A stretch of DNA of 54,716 bases. Origin: Acidobacteriota bacterium (GTDB lineage: Bacteria > Acidobacteriota > Vicinamibacteria > Vicinamibacterales > UBA2999). The stretch spans positions 1 through 54,716 of the forward strand of contig JABFSA010000049.1 of the NCBI GenBank assembly GCA_013140775.1. Direction: 5' to 3'. The translations under genes were made by a program, and so were the position numbers. This document shows, one piece after another, positions 7,753 through 17,699 of this stretch. Under the pieces are notes generated by a model. It was not told where the DNA came from, searched no databases, and was given only the letters and a program-made list of their open reading frames with translations. How positions within the stretch are numbered: position 1 is the stretch's first letter; every line of letters starts with the position of its first letter.

Positions 7753-9006
7753 ATGCGAGTGAAGGCTCGATTGATCCTCGTCGTTCCAGTTGCCCTCGCG
7801 AGCGTCGCATGCAACTGGCTCCGGTGGAACCCTCCGGACCCGGCAACCTGGTCGATCGACATCCGACCGGTCATCGCTCCGGCGTCGAGCACGAGCTCCG
7901 AACCGCAGCTCACCGCCTCGAACGGACGCGTGATCCTCACGTGGGTGGACCGCACTGCGTCGAACAGCGTGCTGAAGTTCGCGGAACACACCGGGGGCGG
8001 CTGGAGTGCCCCCGTGACCGTGGCGCAAGGGTCCGACTGGTTCCTGAGTTACGCCGACCCGCCCGCGGTGATGCGGCTGTCGAACGGGACGCTGGTCGCG
8101 CAATGGCTGCAACAGACCGACCCGCGCGTCGAGGCGATGGACCTCAAGCTGTCGTACTCACGCGACCAGGGAAAGACCTGGGCATCGCCGTTCACGCCGC
8201 ACCACGACGGCACCATGACGCAGCACGCCTTCGCGTCGATGTTTGAAATGCCAGGCAGCACGCTCGGCCTGGTGTGGCTCGACGGACGCGAGAGCTTCGC
8301 CGAAACGGACGACCCCGCAGGCGGGTCCATGACCATGCGGTACGCGGCGTTCGACGATACATGGAAGCAGACAGCGGATGCGGCGGTCGATCACAAAGTC
8401 TGCGAGTGCTGCTCGACGTCGGCAGCCGTCACGCCCGACGGCATCCTCACCGCGTTCCGCGATCGCGCCGACGGCGAAATCCGCAACATCGCGGTCACGC
8501 GCCTCGAAAACGGCACGTGGACTACGCCAGCGGCCGTTCACGATGACGGGTGGAAGACGTATGCCTGCCCGGTGAATGGTCCCGCCCTGAGTACACGTGG
8601 GCGCCAGGCCGTTGTCGCGTGGTTCAACGCCGCGAACGACGAAGGACACTCGTTCGTCGCGTTTTCCGTGGACGCGGGGCGTACCTGGGGATCGCCGATC
8701 AGGCTGGACGACGCGCTGTCGGTCGGCCGCGTTGATGTGGAACTGCTCGACGACGGTGCCGCCGTGGCGACGTGGATAGAGTACGCAGGCGGACGGAGCG
8801 AAGTCCGCACACGGTTGGTCACACCGAACGGGCTGCGCTCGAAAGCTATCCCGGTTGCCAGAGTCGGCCAGGATGCGGCGGCCGGACTCCCCCGCCTGGC
8901 GAGGCAGAACAACGAGCTGATCTTCGCGTGGACCGAAAGCGGATCGCCCGATGCGTCAGGCGAGACGCCACTGCGTGTGAAGACGGCCGTCGCGTCGCTG
9001 CCCTGA
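7753..9006 (+). CDS. Sialidase-like beta-propeller lipoprotein
   Basis: A 417-residue predicted lipoprotein: signal peptide with lipobox ASVAC (Cys about residue 20). The body contains repeated BNR/Asp-box-like segments (SRDQGKTW, SVDAGRTWGSPI) and alternating strands typical of six-bladed sialidase-superfamily propellers. A Cys-rich patch CECCSTS lies near residue 218 and a further Cys at YACPVN. The catalytic residues of true sialidases cannot be confirmed, so a binding or different hydrolytic role is equally possible. It lies 15 bp after the secreted-protein gene (probable operon) and converges with the cytochrome gene, whose stop is only 10 bp away. Confidence 0.8.
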   Translation: MRVKARLILVVPVALASVACNWLRWNPPDPATWSIDIRPVIAPASSTSSEPQLTASNGRVILTWVDRTASNSVLKFAEHTGGGWSAPVTVAQGSDWFLSYADPPAVMRLSNGTLVAQWLQQTDPRVEAMDLKLSYSRDQGKTWASPFTPHHDGTMTQHAFASMFEMPGSTLGLVWLDGRESFAETDDPAGGSMTMRYAAFDDTWKQTADAAVDHKVCECCSTSAAVTPDGILTAFRDRADGEIRNIAVTRLENGTWTTPAAVHDDGWKTYACPVNGPALSTRGRQAVVAWFNAANDEGHSFVAFSVDAGRTWGSPIRLDDALSVGRVDVELLDDGAAVATWIEYAGGRSEVRTRLVTPNGLRSKAIPVARVGQDAAAGLPRLARQNNELIFAWTESGSPDASGETPLRVKTAVASLP

Positions 9007-9016
9007 AACGGTTCTC

Positions 9017-10168
9017 CTACTTGGCTGCAGGAGCAACAGGAGGCGCTGGCTGCGCAAACCGCGCCGCATCGATAGTGACGTTCGGCTGCACGTCGGTGAG
9101 CTCATATCGCCCCTGCCCTGACTGCCACCCGAGCGTCCACTTGAACGGAATCTTCACCCCGGCAACCTCGCGATAGTCGTCGTAGTCCACCTGCTGCATG
9201 TTGCGGCCGAGGAATGCCTCGGTGAACCGTACCTGCCGCACGAGCAGACCCGTCTCGGCATCGAAATACAGCTTTACCGGAAGACCGCTCGGTGAGTTGC
9301 CCTGGACGACGTAGAGGTCTTTGTCGTCTCCGAGCACGGCCGGCACTGAGCCCTGCCATCCGGTCAGGTACTGCTTGATGTTGCCGGGGAACGCCATCTG
9401 CGCGTCGAGGCGCTGCGCATCCAGCTCGCTACCGGCGAGCTGACGGAGTGGAATCGGCGTTTCAGCCTCGGGAATCGAGGTCCACCCGTTGCGGCCGTCG
9501 AACACCGACGCGCTCGCGCCGTCGAAGGTGCGAATGATCCGGGTGAACTGCGCCGGCGCCTTTGCATAGATCTCGACCGGCACGGTCTGCGCTTCGGCGT
9601 ACCCGATGTAGGTGCCCTTCGCCGTCCAGCTCATGAGCTTCGCCAGCCGGTCGGCGCCACCGATCGCTGCAAGGTACTTATCGAGCACCTGTTCGGCCGT
9701 TGGCGACCCGGGGGCCTGACGGGTAATCGTGCCCGGTTCGTCGGTGGTCGGTGTGTTGTACACCGCGTCGAGTTTCCGAACGGTCGCCGGCACGTTCGAG
9801 CCGTTGTGGCAGGTGACGCACGTCACGACCTTTCGTCCGCCGAAGTGCGTCTTGTTGATCGTGTTGACCATCACGATCATCGTCCGCGCCATGAGCTTCT
9901 TCGGGTTGTCCTTGGCGTATTCGTCCCACCCGCCACCTCCATCACCAAGATGGCAGTAGGTGCAGTTGACGGCGAGGGCATTCGAGATGAACCCCATCGA
10001 GCCGAGGAACTCGTCCACCGGCACGCCCTTCAGGACCTGTACGTTCTTGAACACAGCCTCGGCCGGCCGCTGCACGGTCCCCTGGGCGGCGCCCCACGCC
10101 ACGGACGAGAGGCACAGCGCGGCGGTCGCAAGAAGGACATTCCAGGCGCGATTGGGTCTGCGAGTCAT
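9017..10168 (-). CDS. Reaction-centre-type c-type cytochrome fused to a LolA-like domain
   Basis: A 383-residue exported protein. The ATG at 10166-10168 follows GGAG. A signal peptide ends in AAQG. The first half resembles the photosynthetic reaction-centre cytochrome c subunit family: VLKGVPVDEFLGSMGFISNALAVNCTYCH and later VTCVTCHNGS give two CxxCH heme-attachment sites with a spacing typical of that family's non-phototrophic homologues. The second half (from about residue 180) has YLAAIGGADRLAKL, a strand-rich region and DYREVAGVKIPFKWT, resembling LolA/LolB-like lipoprotein-carrier folds. Periplasmic electron transfer is the expected role. The function of the fused C-terminal domain is unknown. 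Confidence 0.82.
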   Translation of the reverse strand: MTRRPNRAWNVLLATAALCLSSVAWGAAQGTVQRPAEAVFKNVQVLKGVPVDEFLGSMGFISNALAVNCTYCHLGDGGGGWDEYAKDNPKKLMARTMIVMVNTINKTHFGGRKVVTCVTCHNGSNVPATVRKLDAVYNTPTTDEPGTITRQAPGSPTAEQVLDKYLAAIGGADRLAKLMSWTAKGTYIGYAEAQTVPVEIYAKAPAQFTRIIRTFDGASASVFDGRNGWTSIPEAETPIPLRQLAGSELDAQRLDAQMAFPGNIKQYLTGWQGSVPAVLGDDKDLYVVQGNSPSGLPVKLYFDAETGLLVRQVRFTEAFLGRNMQQVDYDDYREVAGVKIPFKWTLGWQSGQGRYELTDVQPNVTIDAARFAQPAPPVAPAAK

Positions 10169-10197
10169 CTTTGCTCCAGTGACGTGTGAGAATGCGC

Positions 10198-10207
10198 CGT
10201 AGTCTAC
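10198..10207 (-). promoter_or_regulatory. GTAGACTACG motif (copy 2)
   Basis: On the minus strand this reads GTAGACTACG, preceded by GGGT, and lies 30 bp upstream of the cytochrome ATG. It is identical to the copies at 6927-6936 and 23268-23277. It may be a -10 element (TAGACT) or a small palindromic operator. Confidence 0.4.
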
Positions 10208-10268
10208 ACCCGGCGGTGCGGCCAACAACAAGCCGAGTGGAATAGAATCCGCGCCAGGAGATCACCTC

Positions 10269-11270
10269 ATGAGGCAGCTACTGTTCGGGTTCGCCTTCGT
10301 CGCCGCCGCGGCCGTGGTCGTTGACACGCAATCGGTGCCTGCTCCGAACTCCCAGCCAAATCCGTACAACAGCGGCCAGACATGGGGACAGCTCCCTGCG
10401 GGTCGGCCGTACGGCAACACCAGCGCCGTGCACGTGGACTCCCAGGGCGTGGTCTGGGTGGCCGACAAGTGCGCCGGCGCCACCTGCACGGGTCGCACCG
10501 AGGACCCTGTGCTGGCGTTCGACTCGACGGGGCGCTTCGTCCGCAGCTTTGGCACCGGGCTGTTCGTCTTCCCGCACGGCATCTTCGTAGACGCTGACGG
10601 CAACGTCTGGATCACCGACGGTCAGGGAGCCGAGGGCAAGGGACACCAGGTGTTCAAGTTCAGCCGCGACGGCAAGTTACTCCTGACGCTCGGCACTCGG
10701 GGTGTTGCCGGCGCGACAGAAACGACGTTCAATCAGCCGAGCGACGTGGTGGTCGCCCCGAACGGCGACATCTTCGTCGCAGATGGCCACGGCGGTGAGT
10801 CAAACGCACGCATCGTCAAGTTCTCGAGGGATGGAAAGTTCCTGAAGACCTGGGGACGGAAGGGTGCTGGCCCAGGGGACTTCGACATTCCGCACGCACT
10901 CGCCTTCGACTCACAGGGACGATTGTTCGTGGGTGATCGCGGGAACAGCCGCATCCAGATCTTCAATCAGGAGGGGACGTTCCTCGCTGAGTGGCGTCAG
11001 TTCGGCCGCCCGAGCGGGATCTTCATCGACCGCAACGACACCATCTATGTCACGGACTCCGAGTCGAACCCGAATCGGAACCCCGAGTATCAGCGCGGGC
11101 TGCGCGTCGGCAGCGCAAAGGACGGCTCAGTGAGCGCGTTCGTGCCGATCGTCAGCGAGAATCCAAACGCCACCGCCGGAGGGCCCGAAGGCATCGCGGC
11201 CGACGCCAGCGGCAACATCTACGGCGCCGAAACCGGCGGCCGGGACATCAAGAAATACGTCAAGCGGTAG
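10269..11270 (+). CDS. Exported NHL-repeat six-bladed beta-propeller protein
   Basis: A 333-residue exported protein with a short signal peptide (cleavage near AVVVDTQS). It is built of NHL-type repeats: STGRFVRSFGTGLFVFPHGIFVDADGNVWITD, FSRDGKLLLTLGTRG-type and FDIPHALAFDSQGRLFVGDRGNSRIQIF-type blades, about six in all (only parts are quoted). The family includes peptidyl-alpha-hydroxyglycine alpha-amidating lyase-like propellers, but an enzymatic role cannot be shown here; ligand or surface binding is possible. AGGAG lies 8 bp before the ATG, and a TAGAAT (10243-10248) may be its -10 box. The gene diverges from the cytochrome gene and converges with the TonB receptor. Confidence 0.82.
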   Translation: MRQLLFGFAFVAAAAVVVDTQSVPAPNSQPNPYNSGQTWGQLPAGRPYGNTSAVHVDSQGVVWVADKCAGATCTGRTEDPVLAFDSTGRFVRSFGTGLFVFPHGIFVDADGNVWITDGQGAEGKGHQVFKFSRDGKLLLTLGTRGVAGATETTFNQPSDVVVAPNGDIFVADGHGGESNARIVKFSRDGKFLKTWGRKGAGPGDFDIPHALAFDSQGRLFVGDRGNSRIQIFNQEGTFLAEWRQFGRPSGIFIDRNDTIYVTDSESNPNRNPEYQRGLRVGSAKDGSVSAFVPIVSENPNATAGGPEGIAADASGNIYGAETGGRDIKKYVKR

Positions 11271-11307
11271 CCCCACAGCCGATCGGCTGACGGCGTACAA
11301 AGTAAAA

Positions 11308-11342
11308 CCCCGTGCCTGGATGGCTTACAGCCAGACACGGGG
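11308..11342 (-). terminator. Rho-independent terminator of the TonB receptor gene
   Basis: CCCCGTG (11308-11314) pairs with CACGGGG (11336-11342), with extra pairing inside. Read on the minus strand the hairpin is followed by TTTTACTTTGT. It lies between the convergent NHL gene and TonB receptor gene, and the T-rich side serves the minus-strand gene. Confidence 0.7.
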
Positions 11343-11358
11343 CTCGACTCAACACCTC

Positions 11359-11380
11359 GTCCGGCTGAAGCCGGACACTA
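11359..11380. repeat. Dispersed hairpin element GTCCGGC-TGAA-GCCGGAC-ACTA
   Basis: A perfect 7-bp stem with loop TGAA, followed by ACTAC. Related copies occur at 29134-29151 (one mismatch in the stem) and, as GCGCGGC-TGAA-GCCGCGC-ACTACG and GCCGGACACTAC half-copies, at 54441-54565. This looks like a REP-type intergenic family. Confidence 0.6.
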
Positions 11381-11396
11381 CATCGCTCTAAAACGA

Positions 11397-14396
11397 TTAG
11401 AAGTCCACCTGCAGACCGAGCTTCACCAGACGTCCGCCCATGATCTGGAGGGCGTTCAGGTAGGTCGGGCCGAACTGCCGCTGCAGGTTCAGCACGTTGC
11501 TGGCGTTGAACAGGTTTGCCACGTCGAGGTTGCCGCGGACCCGGAGGGTCTGGACGCGGAACGTGCGGCTCACGCGCACGTCCACCTGCTGAAGCCGTGG
11601 CTCGAACATCGTTCCTGGTGGTTCGAGAGGGACCGTCACGGTCGCCGTGCACGTCGCGGCGGCTCCGCACTGGCCGAGATTGCGACCGAGCGACGGCGCG
11701 ATCTGCGCGTTGGTCAGCGTGATGGTCGGCGTGTTTTCGATTCCACTGAAGTTCTGGTAGATGACGCTCGTCTGCAGCTGAAACGGCAGGGGATACACGG
11801 CCAGGAACTTCAGCTGCGTGCCCGAACCCCACGTCGGAACGGTCTTGCAGAAGTCCTCGCGCGCATCCTGCGGCGAATCGATGATGACGCAACTGTCGTC
11901 CACCGTGCGCCCGACGCTTACGCCACCCGACAGCTGACCACCCTGGCCAAATCGCGCGCTGATCGTGGCATCGACGCCGTTGTAGACGCGCGTATGGTCG
12001 CCGTAGTTGGACTGCTGCGTGACCAGGCTGTCCACCTGTCCGAATTTCGCCGGCTTCAGGTCGTACAGACCGCACAGACGTTCGCCGCTGTGCGGGAGTC
12101 GTGAATCGGTTGGCGCCGTGAAGCAGTACTGGTCGAAATCACTCGGCCCGATCAGCGTGTTGTCGAAGGGCACGATGGGTGTTCCCAGGCCATTGGTCAG
12201 GAATCCGCCGTACCACGTGCGGAAGTACCCGACGTTCACGCCGACTCCTGGCCGAAGTTCGTGCTGGACCGACGCCGAAGCCTGCCAGTTGTAGTCCTGG
12301 GCGTTGAAACCTTCGATCGCGTCGGGCGCATTCCGGGTCGGAATGATGTTCTGTCCAAACGTCCGGTCGGACCACGCGCCGCACTCGCCGTTCGGGTTCG
12401 GGTCGAGCAGATTGCAATCCGGCAGCAGGTTCGTGTTCGTGTCGTTCCACGTCCGGTTCGTGCTCGGGGCAATGCCGGCGGCCGGCGGGTTGGTCGTGGT
12501 TGAGCGAAGCGCGGGGTTGTACCGTCCGAGCGACGCCTTGAGCGCGGTCTTGCCCTGCCCGCCCAGGTCGTAGGCAACGCCAACGCGCGGATTCAGGTTC
12601 TTCCAGTGCGGCTGGTTCTTCACGGCCGGCAGCACCCGCGCACCGACAAAGTACCCAGGCGCCAGATGCACCTCAGGCAGCGACGTGGACGCGTCGTTAT
12701 AGCGCACGCCAAGGTTCAGCGTCGTCTGCTTCATCGTCCACTGATCCTGGACGAAGAAGGAGATGTCACGCCCGTCCTCTTCCCAGGCGTACGGCACTGC
12801 CCAGATGCGCACGTTGGTCGGGATGCCGTTGCGCAGCGTGTAGTCGCGGCCCTGATTGATCTGGTCCGGATCGATGTTGCGGCTGGCATCGCCCGTTGAG
12901 AAGTAACGGAGGAGCGTGCCGGTCTTGAAGACGTGCGAACCGGAGACGTACGACAGGGTGAAACCAGGCTGCGACTGCCAGCGGGGCACATAGATATACG
13001 AGCCGGTCGTGCCGAGATTGATCGCGCGGGACCCATAGCGATAGTTGGTTCCCACGTCGGTGACCATCGGGGCGAGCCCGGTCTCTTCCTGACGCTTGGT
13101 CTGCTGGTTGACGGTGAGGAACGCGTAGGTGGTCTCGAACAGCAGGCTATTCGTCGCGGGGAACCGCCACGACACGTTGCTGTTGACCTGCGGGTTGTAG
13201 CGGTGTTGCGCCGTTGACTCAGGCGCCCACGGCACGCCGCCGGTCGGGGCGAGCAGGTTGAAGAGGCAGTTGCAGTTCGGTTGCGCCGAGCTGGCAAACA
13301 CAAACTTGTGCTTCTGACCGATCTGCCCGGTGAGGCGCAGCGTGTGATCCTTCGACCACTGATCGGTGTGCGCGGGACGGCTGGTATCAGCCTCGTAGAA
13401 CAGGGTTCCCTGTCGCTTGTTGTAATAGTTGCCCTGCTGGAGCTGCTGGTTGTCGCCGGACCGGAAAGAGCCAAAGAACCACACACTGTCCTTCTTGATC
13501 GGACCGCCGACCGCGAACGCCAGATCGTAGTACTTCTTCAAGCCCCCGATCTGGTTGGACCTGAGACCGCGCGCCTCGAGATCGCTGCTCAGATTGTTGC
13601 CCTCGAAATCGGGACCACTCATGCTGTAGGTCATGCCACCGGAGAAGATGTTTCCACCATCGCGCTGGATGATGTTCATCTGCATGCCGCCGGTCTCCCG
13701 ATCGGCGCCAACCCCGCTCGTCTCGACGACGACTTCCTGGAACGTGAGCTGGTTGTAGACGAACACACCGTTGGTGAGACCGCCCATCACCTGGCTCATG
13801 CCGTCGATGATCGGTTCTGACGAGGGCGCGCCGTGCAGGCTGAAGGTGTACTGCCCCGAGTCGTTGACGCCGCCGACGCTGTGCGACTGCGGGGTGGTCA
13901 GCGTGGCACCTGGAATGACGGCTGACAACGACGTCAGACGGCCGGTGCCGGGGAGGTTCTGGAGTGTCTCACGCTGAAACTGGACCTGCTGCCGCGTGCT
14001 CTGGGTGTCAACGAGCGGCGCCTCACCAGTGACCGTGATGGTTTCCTCGAGCGCGCCAACGGCCATGTCAGCGTTCACGGTGGCCGTGAAATTCGCGGGA
14101 AGCGTCAGGCCGTCGCGGCGGAACGTATTGAAGCCGGGCAGCGTGAACGTCACTACGTAGTCGCCAGGACGCAGATCGACCAGGCGATAGAGTCCTTCCG
14201 AGTCCGACACCGCGGTGCGGACCTTTTCAATCAGCGCAGGACTAGCGGCCTCAACCGTCACGCCCGGCAGCACGCCGCCAGACGTGTCTCTTACGACACC
14301 AGTAATCGTGCTACCCGCCGCCTGGGCATACGCCATTGTGGGCAGGGACACGATTCCCGCCGCGATAGACAAAGCCGCAATTCGCCAAAACCTCAT
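11397..14396 (-). CDS. TonB-dependent receptor with carboxypeptidase-regulatory-like N-domain (Oar-like)
   Basis: A 999-residue outer-membrane receptor. The ATG at 14394-14396 is preceded by AAGGAG; the signal peptide ends in MAYAQA. A CarboxypepD_reg-like domain (about residues 28-110, ITGVVRDTSGGVLPGVTV to GDYVVTFTLPGF) precedes the plug (about 115-240, with EETITVTGEAPLVDTQST). A long beta-barrel ends in LGLQVDF, with the terminal Phe expected for BAM recognition. It probably imports a large substrate through TonB; the substrate is unknown. Expression starts from the promoter at 14425-14453 and ends at the terminator at 11308-11342. A paralogue lies directly upstream on the same strand, with very similar N- and C-termini. 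Confidence 0.93.
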   Translation of the reverse strand: MRFWRIAALSIAAGIVSLPTMAYAQAAGSTITGVVRDTSGGVLPGVTVEAASPALIEKVRTAVSDSEGLYRLVDLRPGDYVVTFTLPGFNTFRRDGLTLPANFTATVNADMAVGALEETITVTGEAPLVDTQSTRQQVQFQRETLQNLPGTGRLTSLSAVIPGATLTTPQSHSVGGVNDSGQYTFSLHGAPSSEPIIDGMSQVMGGLTNGVFVYNQLTFQEVVVETSGVGADRETGGMQMNIIQRDGGNIFSGGMTYSMSGPDFEGNNLSSDLEARGLRSNQIGGLKKYYDLAFAVGGPIKKDSVWFFGSFRSGDNQQLQQGNYYNKRQGTLFYEADTSRPAHTDQWSKDHTLRLTGQIGQKHKFVFASSAQPNCNCLFNLLAPTGGVPWAPESTAQHRYNPQVNSNVSWRFPATNSLLFETTYAFLTVNQQTKRQEETGLAPMVTDVGTNYRYGSRAINLGTTGSYIYVPRWQSQPGFTLSYVSGSHVFKTGTLLRYFSTGDASRNIDPDQINQGRDYTLRNGIPTNVRIWAVPYAWEEDGRDISFFVQDQWTMKQTTLNLGVRYNDASTSLPEVHLAPGYFVGARVLPAVKNQPHWKNLNPRVGVAYDLGGQGKTALKASLGRYNPALRSTTTNPPAAGIAPSTNRTWNDTNTNLLPDCNLLDPNPNGECGAWSDRTFGQNIIPTRNAPDAIEGFNAQDYNWQASASVQHELRPGVGVNVGYFRTWYGGFLTNGLGTPIVPFDNTLIGPSDFDQYCFTAPTDSRLPHSGERLCGLYDLKPAKFGQVDSLVTQQSNYGDHTRVYNGVDATISARFGQGGQLSGGVSVGRTVDDSCVIIDSPQDAREDFCKTVPTWGSGTQLKFLAVYPLPFQLQTSVIYQNFSGIENTPTITLTNAQIAPSLGRNLGQCGAAATCTATVTVPLEPPGTMFEPRLQQVDVRVSRTFRVQTLRVRGNLDVANLFNASNVLNLQRQFGPTYLNALQIMGGRLVKLGLQVDF

Positions 14397-14424
14397 CAGA
14401 GTGGCTCCTTCCTGTTGGGGTTGG

Positions 14425-14453
14425 AAGCTACACGGCCTGTTACGGCCTGTCAA
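14425..14453 (-). promoter_or_regulatory. Promoter of the TonB receptor gene
   Basis: On the minus strand TTGACA (14448-14453), a 17-bp spacer and TAGCTT (14425-14430), preceded by TG (extended -10). Predicted start about 22 bp before the ATG. The element resembles that of the upstream paralogue (17700-17728), including the spacer end GCCGTG. Confidence 0.7.
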
Positions 14454-14544
14454 GTGAACACCTGTAGTTGGTTATCGCTTCGCCGCTGCTGGAGATGCAG
14501 CGGTTGGGGGTGGGGCGAGGGCGCGAGTCGGTAGCCGGCAGACC

Positions 14545-14587
14545 GGTAGCATCGCTACCAGCTACCAGCTACCGCCTACCGGCTAAC
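14545..14587. repeat. 7-bp tandem repeat (GCTACCA)n with flanking hairpin
   Basis: Units GCTACCA (14554-14560), GCTACCA (14561-14567), GCTACCG (14568-14574), CCTACCG (14575-14581) and partial GCTAAC. GGTAGC at 14545-14550 can pair with GCTACC at 14554-14559. It lies at the 3' end of the broken receptor gene, in the 190-bp region between it and the next receptor. Confidence 0.65.
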
Positions 14588-17581
14588 TAGAAGTCGATCT
14601 GCGTGCTGAACTTGATCATCCGTCCACCGATCGTCTGGAGGACGTTGAGCCACGCGGGGCCATACCGTTCCGTCACCGCGAGGACGTTGCCCGTGTTGAG
14701 CAGGTTCGCGAGGTCGATGTTGCCTTTGGCCCGCACACCGCTGAGGAGGAAGCTCTTGCTGAACCGGAGATCCACCTGTTGCACCCGGGGTTCATAGCGG
14801 GACAGCGGGGCGATGAGGAGTTCGGTGCGGGTCTGGTTGCACGCGGCAACACCCGGTGCGCACCCGGACAGGTTGCGTCCCAGCGACGGCGCGATGGCTG
14901 CGTTGGTCAGCACGGTGTCACCACCGGTCGGGATCCCCGAGAAGTTCTGGTAGATGACGCTGGTCTGCAGATCCCAGGGCAATGGATAGACCACGAGGAA
15001 CTTGACCTGGGTGCCCGACGACCAGGGCGGCGTCACTTTGCAAAAGCGCGTTGACGGCGTATCGACCACGCCGCAGTTCTCCGTCGTCGTTCGACCGATA
15101 CTCATGCCACCGGCCACCTGTCCACCCTGCAGGAAACGGGCGTTCATGTTGATATCGACGCCGTTGTAGATTTCGCTGCGATCCCCGTAGTGCGATTGCT
15201 GCGTGATCAGGTTGTCAACCAGTCCGAACTTGTTCGGATTGAGATCGTAGAGGCCGCAGATGCGCTCGCCGCTCACGGCTCCAAGGCGGTTGTCTGTCGG
15301 TGCGGTGACGCAGTATTCGGTGTAGTCGGCCGGTGTCACCGCCAGGTTGTCCGTGGCGATGAAGTTGCCGTACCAGGTGCGGAAATATCCGACGTTCACG
15401 CTCAAGCCGGGTCGCAGCTCATGCTGAAAGGACATCGAGCCCTGCCAGTTGTAGCTCTGCTGGTTGAACCCGGTGATCGAATCAGGGGCGTTGCGGGAGG
15501 TCAGCACCACACTCTGTCCGAAGTTGCGGTCCGACTATGCGCCCACGCACTCACCGTTGGGTTCGGGGTTGAGCAGGTTGCAGTCGGGCTTGTAGTTGCC
15601 TGAGCGTGGGTCGCCCGGACCAAAGAAGCTGTCGTTCCAGGCTCTGTTGGTGCTCGGCGACTGGCTGTGTTGAGGCTGCGGCAGGCCGGTCGCCCGAATC
15701 GCGGGCACGTAGCGTCCGAGCGCCACCTTGACGGCGGTCTTGCCCGTACCAGAGAGGTCGTAGGCGCCGCCCATCCGCGGGTTGAGGTTGCGCCAGTGCG
15801 GAAAGTTCTTGATACGCGGGAGAGTGCGCTCCGGTACGAACGGTCCTGCCGCCAGCGTGACTTCGTCCAGTTCCTGGAACACGTCGTTGTAGCGAACGCC
15901 CAGGTTCAAGGTCAGGCGGTCCATCGTCCACTGGTCCTGGACGAAGAACACCTTCTCCGCGGCGTGGTCTTCCCACGCGAAGGGCACCGCCCAGATCCTG
16001 ACCTGGATGGGCACGCCGTTGTTGAACGTGTAGTCCATGCCCTGGTTGATCTGGTTGGGGTCGGTGTTCTTGCTGGCATCGCCGGTCTTGACCCACCGGT
16101 ATTCGAAACCCGCTTTGAACTGATGCGCGGTGGTGACGCGCGATACCGCGAAGTTGCCCTGGTGCTGCGTCCGCGGGATGTAGATATACGAGCCGGTGTT
16201 GCCGACATTGATGGCTCGCGAGCCGTACCTGAAGTTCGTTGACTGCTCCAGCACCTGCACAGGCGTGACGCCACCCGTCTCCGGACGCCGCGTGTTCGTC
16301 TGCACCTGCGTCTGGGTCGTGACGCCTCCCTCGAACAGGAAGCGGTCGTTCATGGGATACGTCCAGCGATTGCTCGAAATGATCTGCGGCTTGTAGCGAT
16401 GCTCGCCTGTGGCTTCCGGCGCCGTCGCCACGGCGCCCGTTGTCGTCAGCAGCCCGAAGGGACAGTTGCAGTTCGGTTGCGAGGACGTGGACGACGAGAA
16501 GCGGTGTCTCCCGGCCTGCAGCGTCAATCGAAGGGTGTAGTCCCGGGAGAAGGGCGATGTGAACGCCGGACGGGACAGATCGGGTTCGTAGAGCCACGGC
16601 GTCGTGGCCTGGAGCTTGTTGTAGTAGTTGCCCTGCTGATACAGGTGCGTGGTGCCCCTGCGCGTCGAGGCGAAGAACCACAGACGGTCGCGCATGATCG
16701 GACCGCCGAACGCACCAGCCAGGTCGTAGTGCTTCTTGAGTGACGCCGATTGCCGCAGGCCGCGTGCCTCGAGCTCGGGGCTGAGGTTGCTCGCAATCAG
16801 ATCGGGAGACGTGAATGAGTAGGTCATTCCTCCCGAGAACATGTTGCCGCCATCTCGCTGAACGATATTGACCGCGGCGCCACCAACCGAACGGTCGGCG
16901 CCGATGCCACCCGTCTCCACCACGACTTCCTGAAACGTGAGCTGGTTGTAGATGAACACGCCAGAGACCAGCGAACCGATGGCCTGGTTCGTCCCGTCCA
17001 CGATCGCGTCGGCTTCAGGCGCGCCGTGCACGCGGAATCGAAGCTGAGCGGTGTCGTCCACGCCACCCACGCTGTAAGCCGTCGGCGCCACGAGCGCGGC
17101 GCCTGGAATGACATTGGCCAGTCCGGTAATTCGTTCCTGTGCCGGGGATGGCGGCCAACGTCTCGCGCTGGAACTGTGCCTGCTGCTGCGTGCTCTGCAC
17201 GTCCACGAGCGAGGCCTCACCGGTGACGGTGATCGTCTCTTCAAGAGCGCCGAGGCTCATGTCGCCGTTCACAGTCGCGACGAAGTTGGCCGGCAACACA
17301 ATGCCGTCTCGGCGGAAGGTCCTGAAGCCAGGAAGGGTGAACGTGACGGAGTAGTCGCCGGGCCGCAGATCAACGATGCGGTACAACCCCTGGGCATCGC
17401 TGACAGCCGTTCGTACTTTGTCGATCAAGGCCGGGCTCGCCGCTTCCACGGTCACGCCCGGGAGCACACCGCCGGACGTGTCGCGTGCGACGCCGGTGAT
17501 ACTGCTGTTGACACCCTGCGCTGCCGAAAACGCCGGAACGCCGACAAGGAACGCCGCGAGGAGGAGAAATACCGTTCGCAT
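14587..17581 (-). pseudogene. TonB-dependent receptor paralogue, broken by one frameshift and one amber codon
   Basis: A second Oar-like receptor of about 1000 codons. The start ATG (17579-17581) follows GGAGG, and the signal peptide is MRTVFLLLAAFLVGVPAFSA. The regulatory-like domain and plug closely match the downstream paralogue (TSGGVLPGVTVEAASPALI). At about 17134-17135 one extra base (TT read as A A on the coding strand) shifts the frame after IPGTG; removing it gives IPGTGRITGL, matching the paralogue. At 15535-15537 an in-frame TAG stands exactly where the paralogue has Trp (GAW-SDR versus GA*-SDR). The frame then continues to the natural end, FSTQIDF. The rest is undamaged, so the lesions are either very recent or sequence errors. 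Confidence 0.85.
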
Positions 17582-17699
17582 TAGCTCTTGAACCTCCATC
17601 GACAAAGCCCAGAACGCGGGGGACGGGGCGCCGGAACCCAGGGATGACGACGTTGCCGCCAGATGAACACAGCGGGGATGCGGGACGGTCGGAGGCCGC

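Noticed and set aside
6817..8112. Upstream extension of the VOC gene frame to 591 residues
   Set aside because: It is antisense to two genes with signal peptides and conserved motifs; the VOC domain begins at its own ATG with a ribosome site.
15551..16681. 376-codon minus-strand frame inside the broken TonB receptor, as a separate gene
   Set aside because: It is another frame of the same strand; the receptor frame has the conserved barrel sequence, matching the paralogue.
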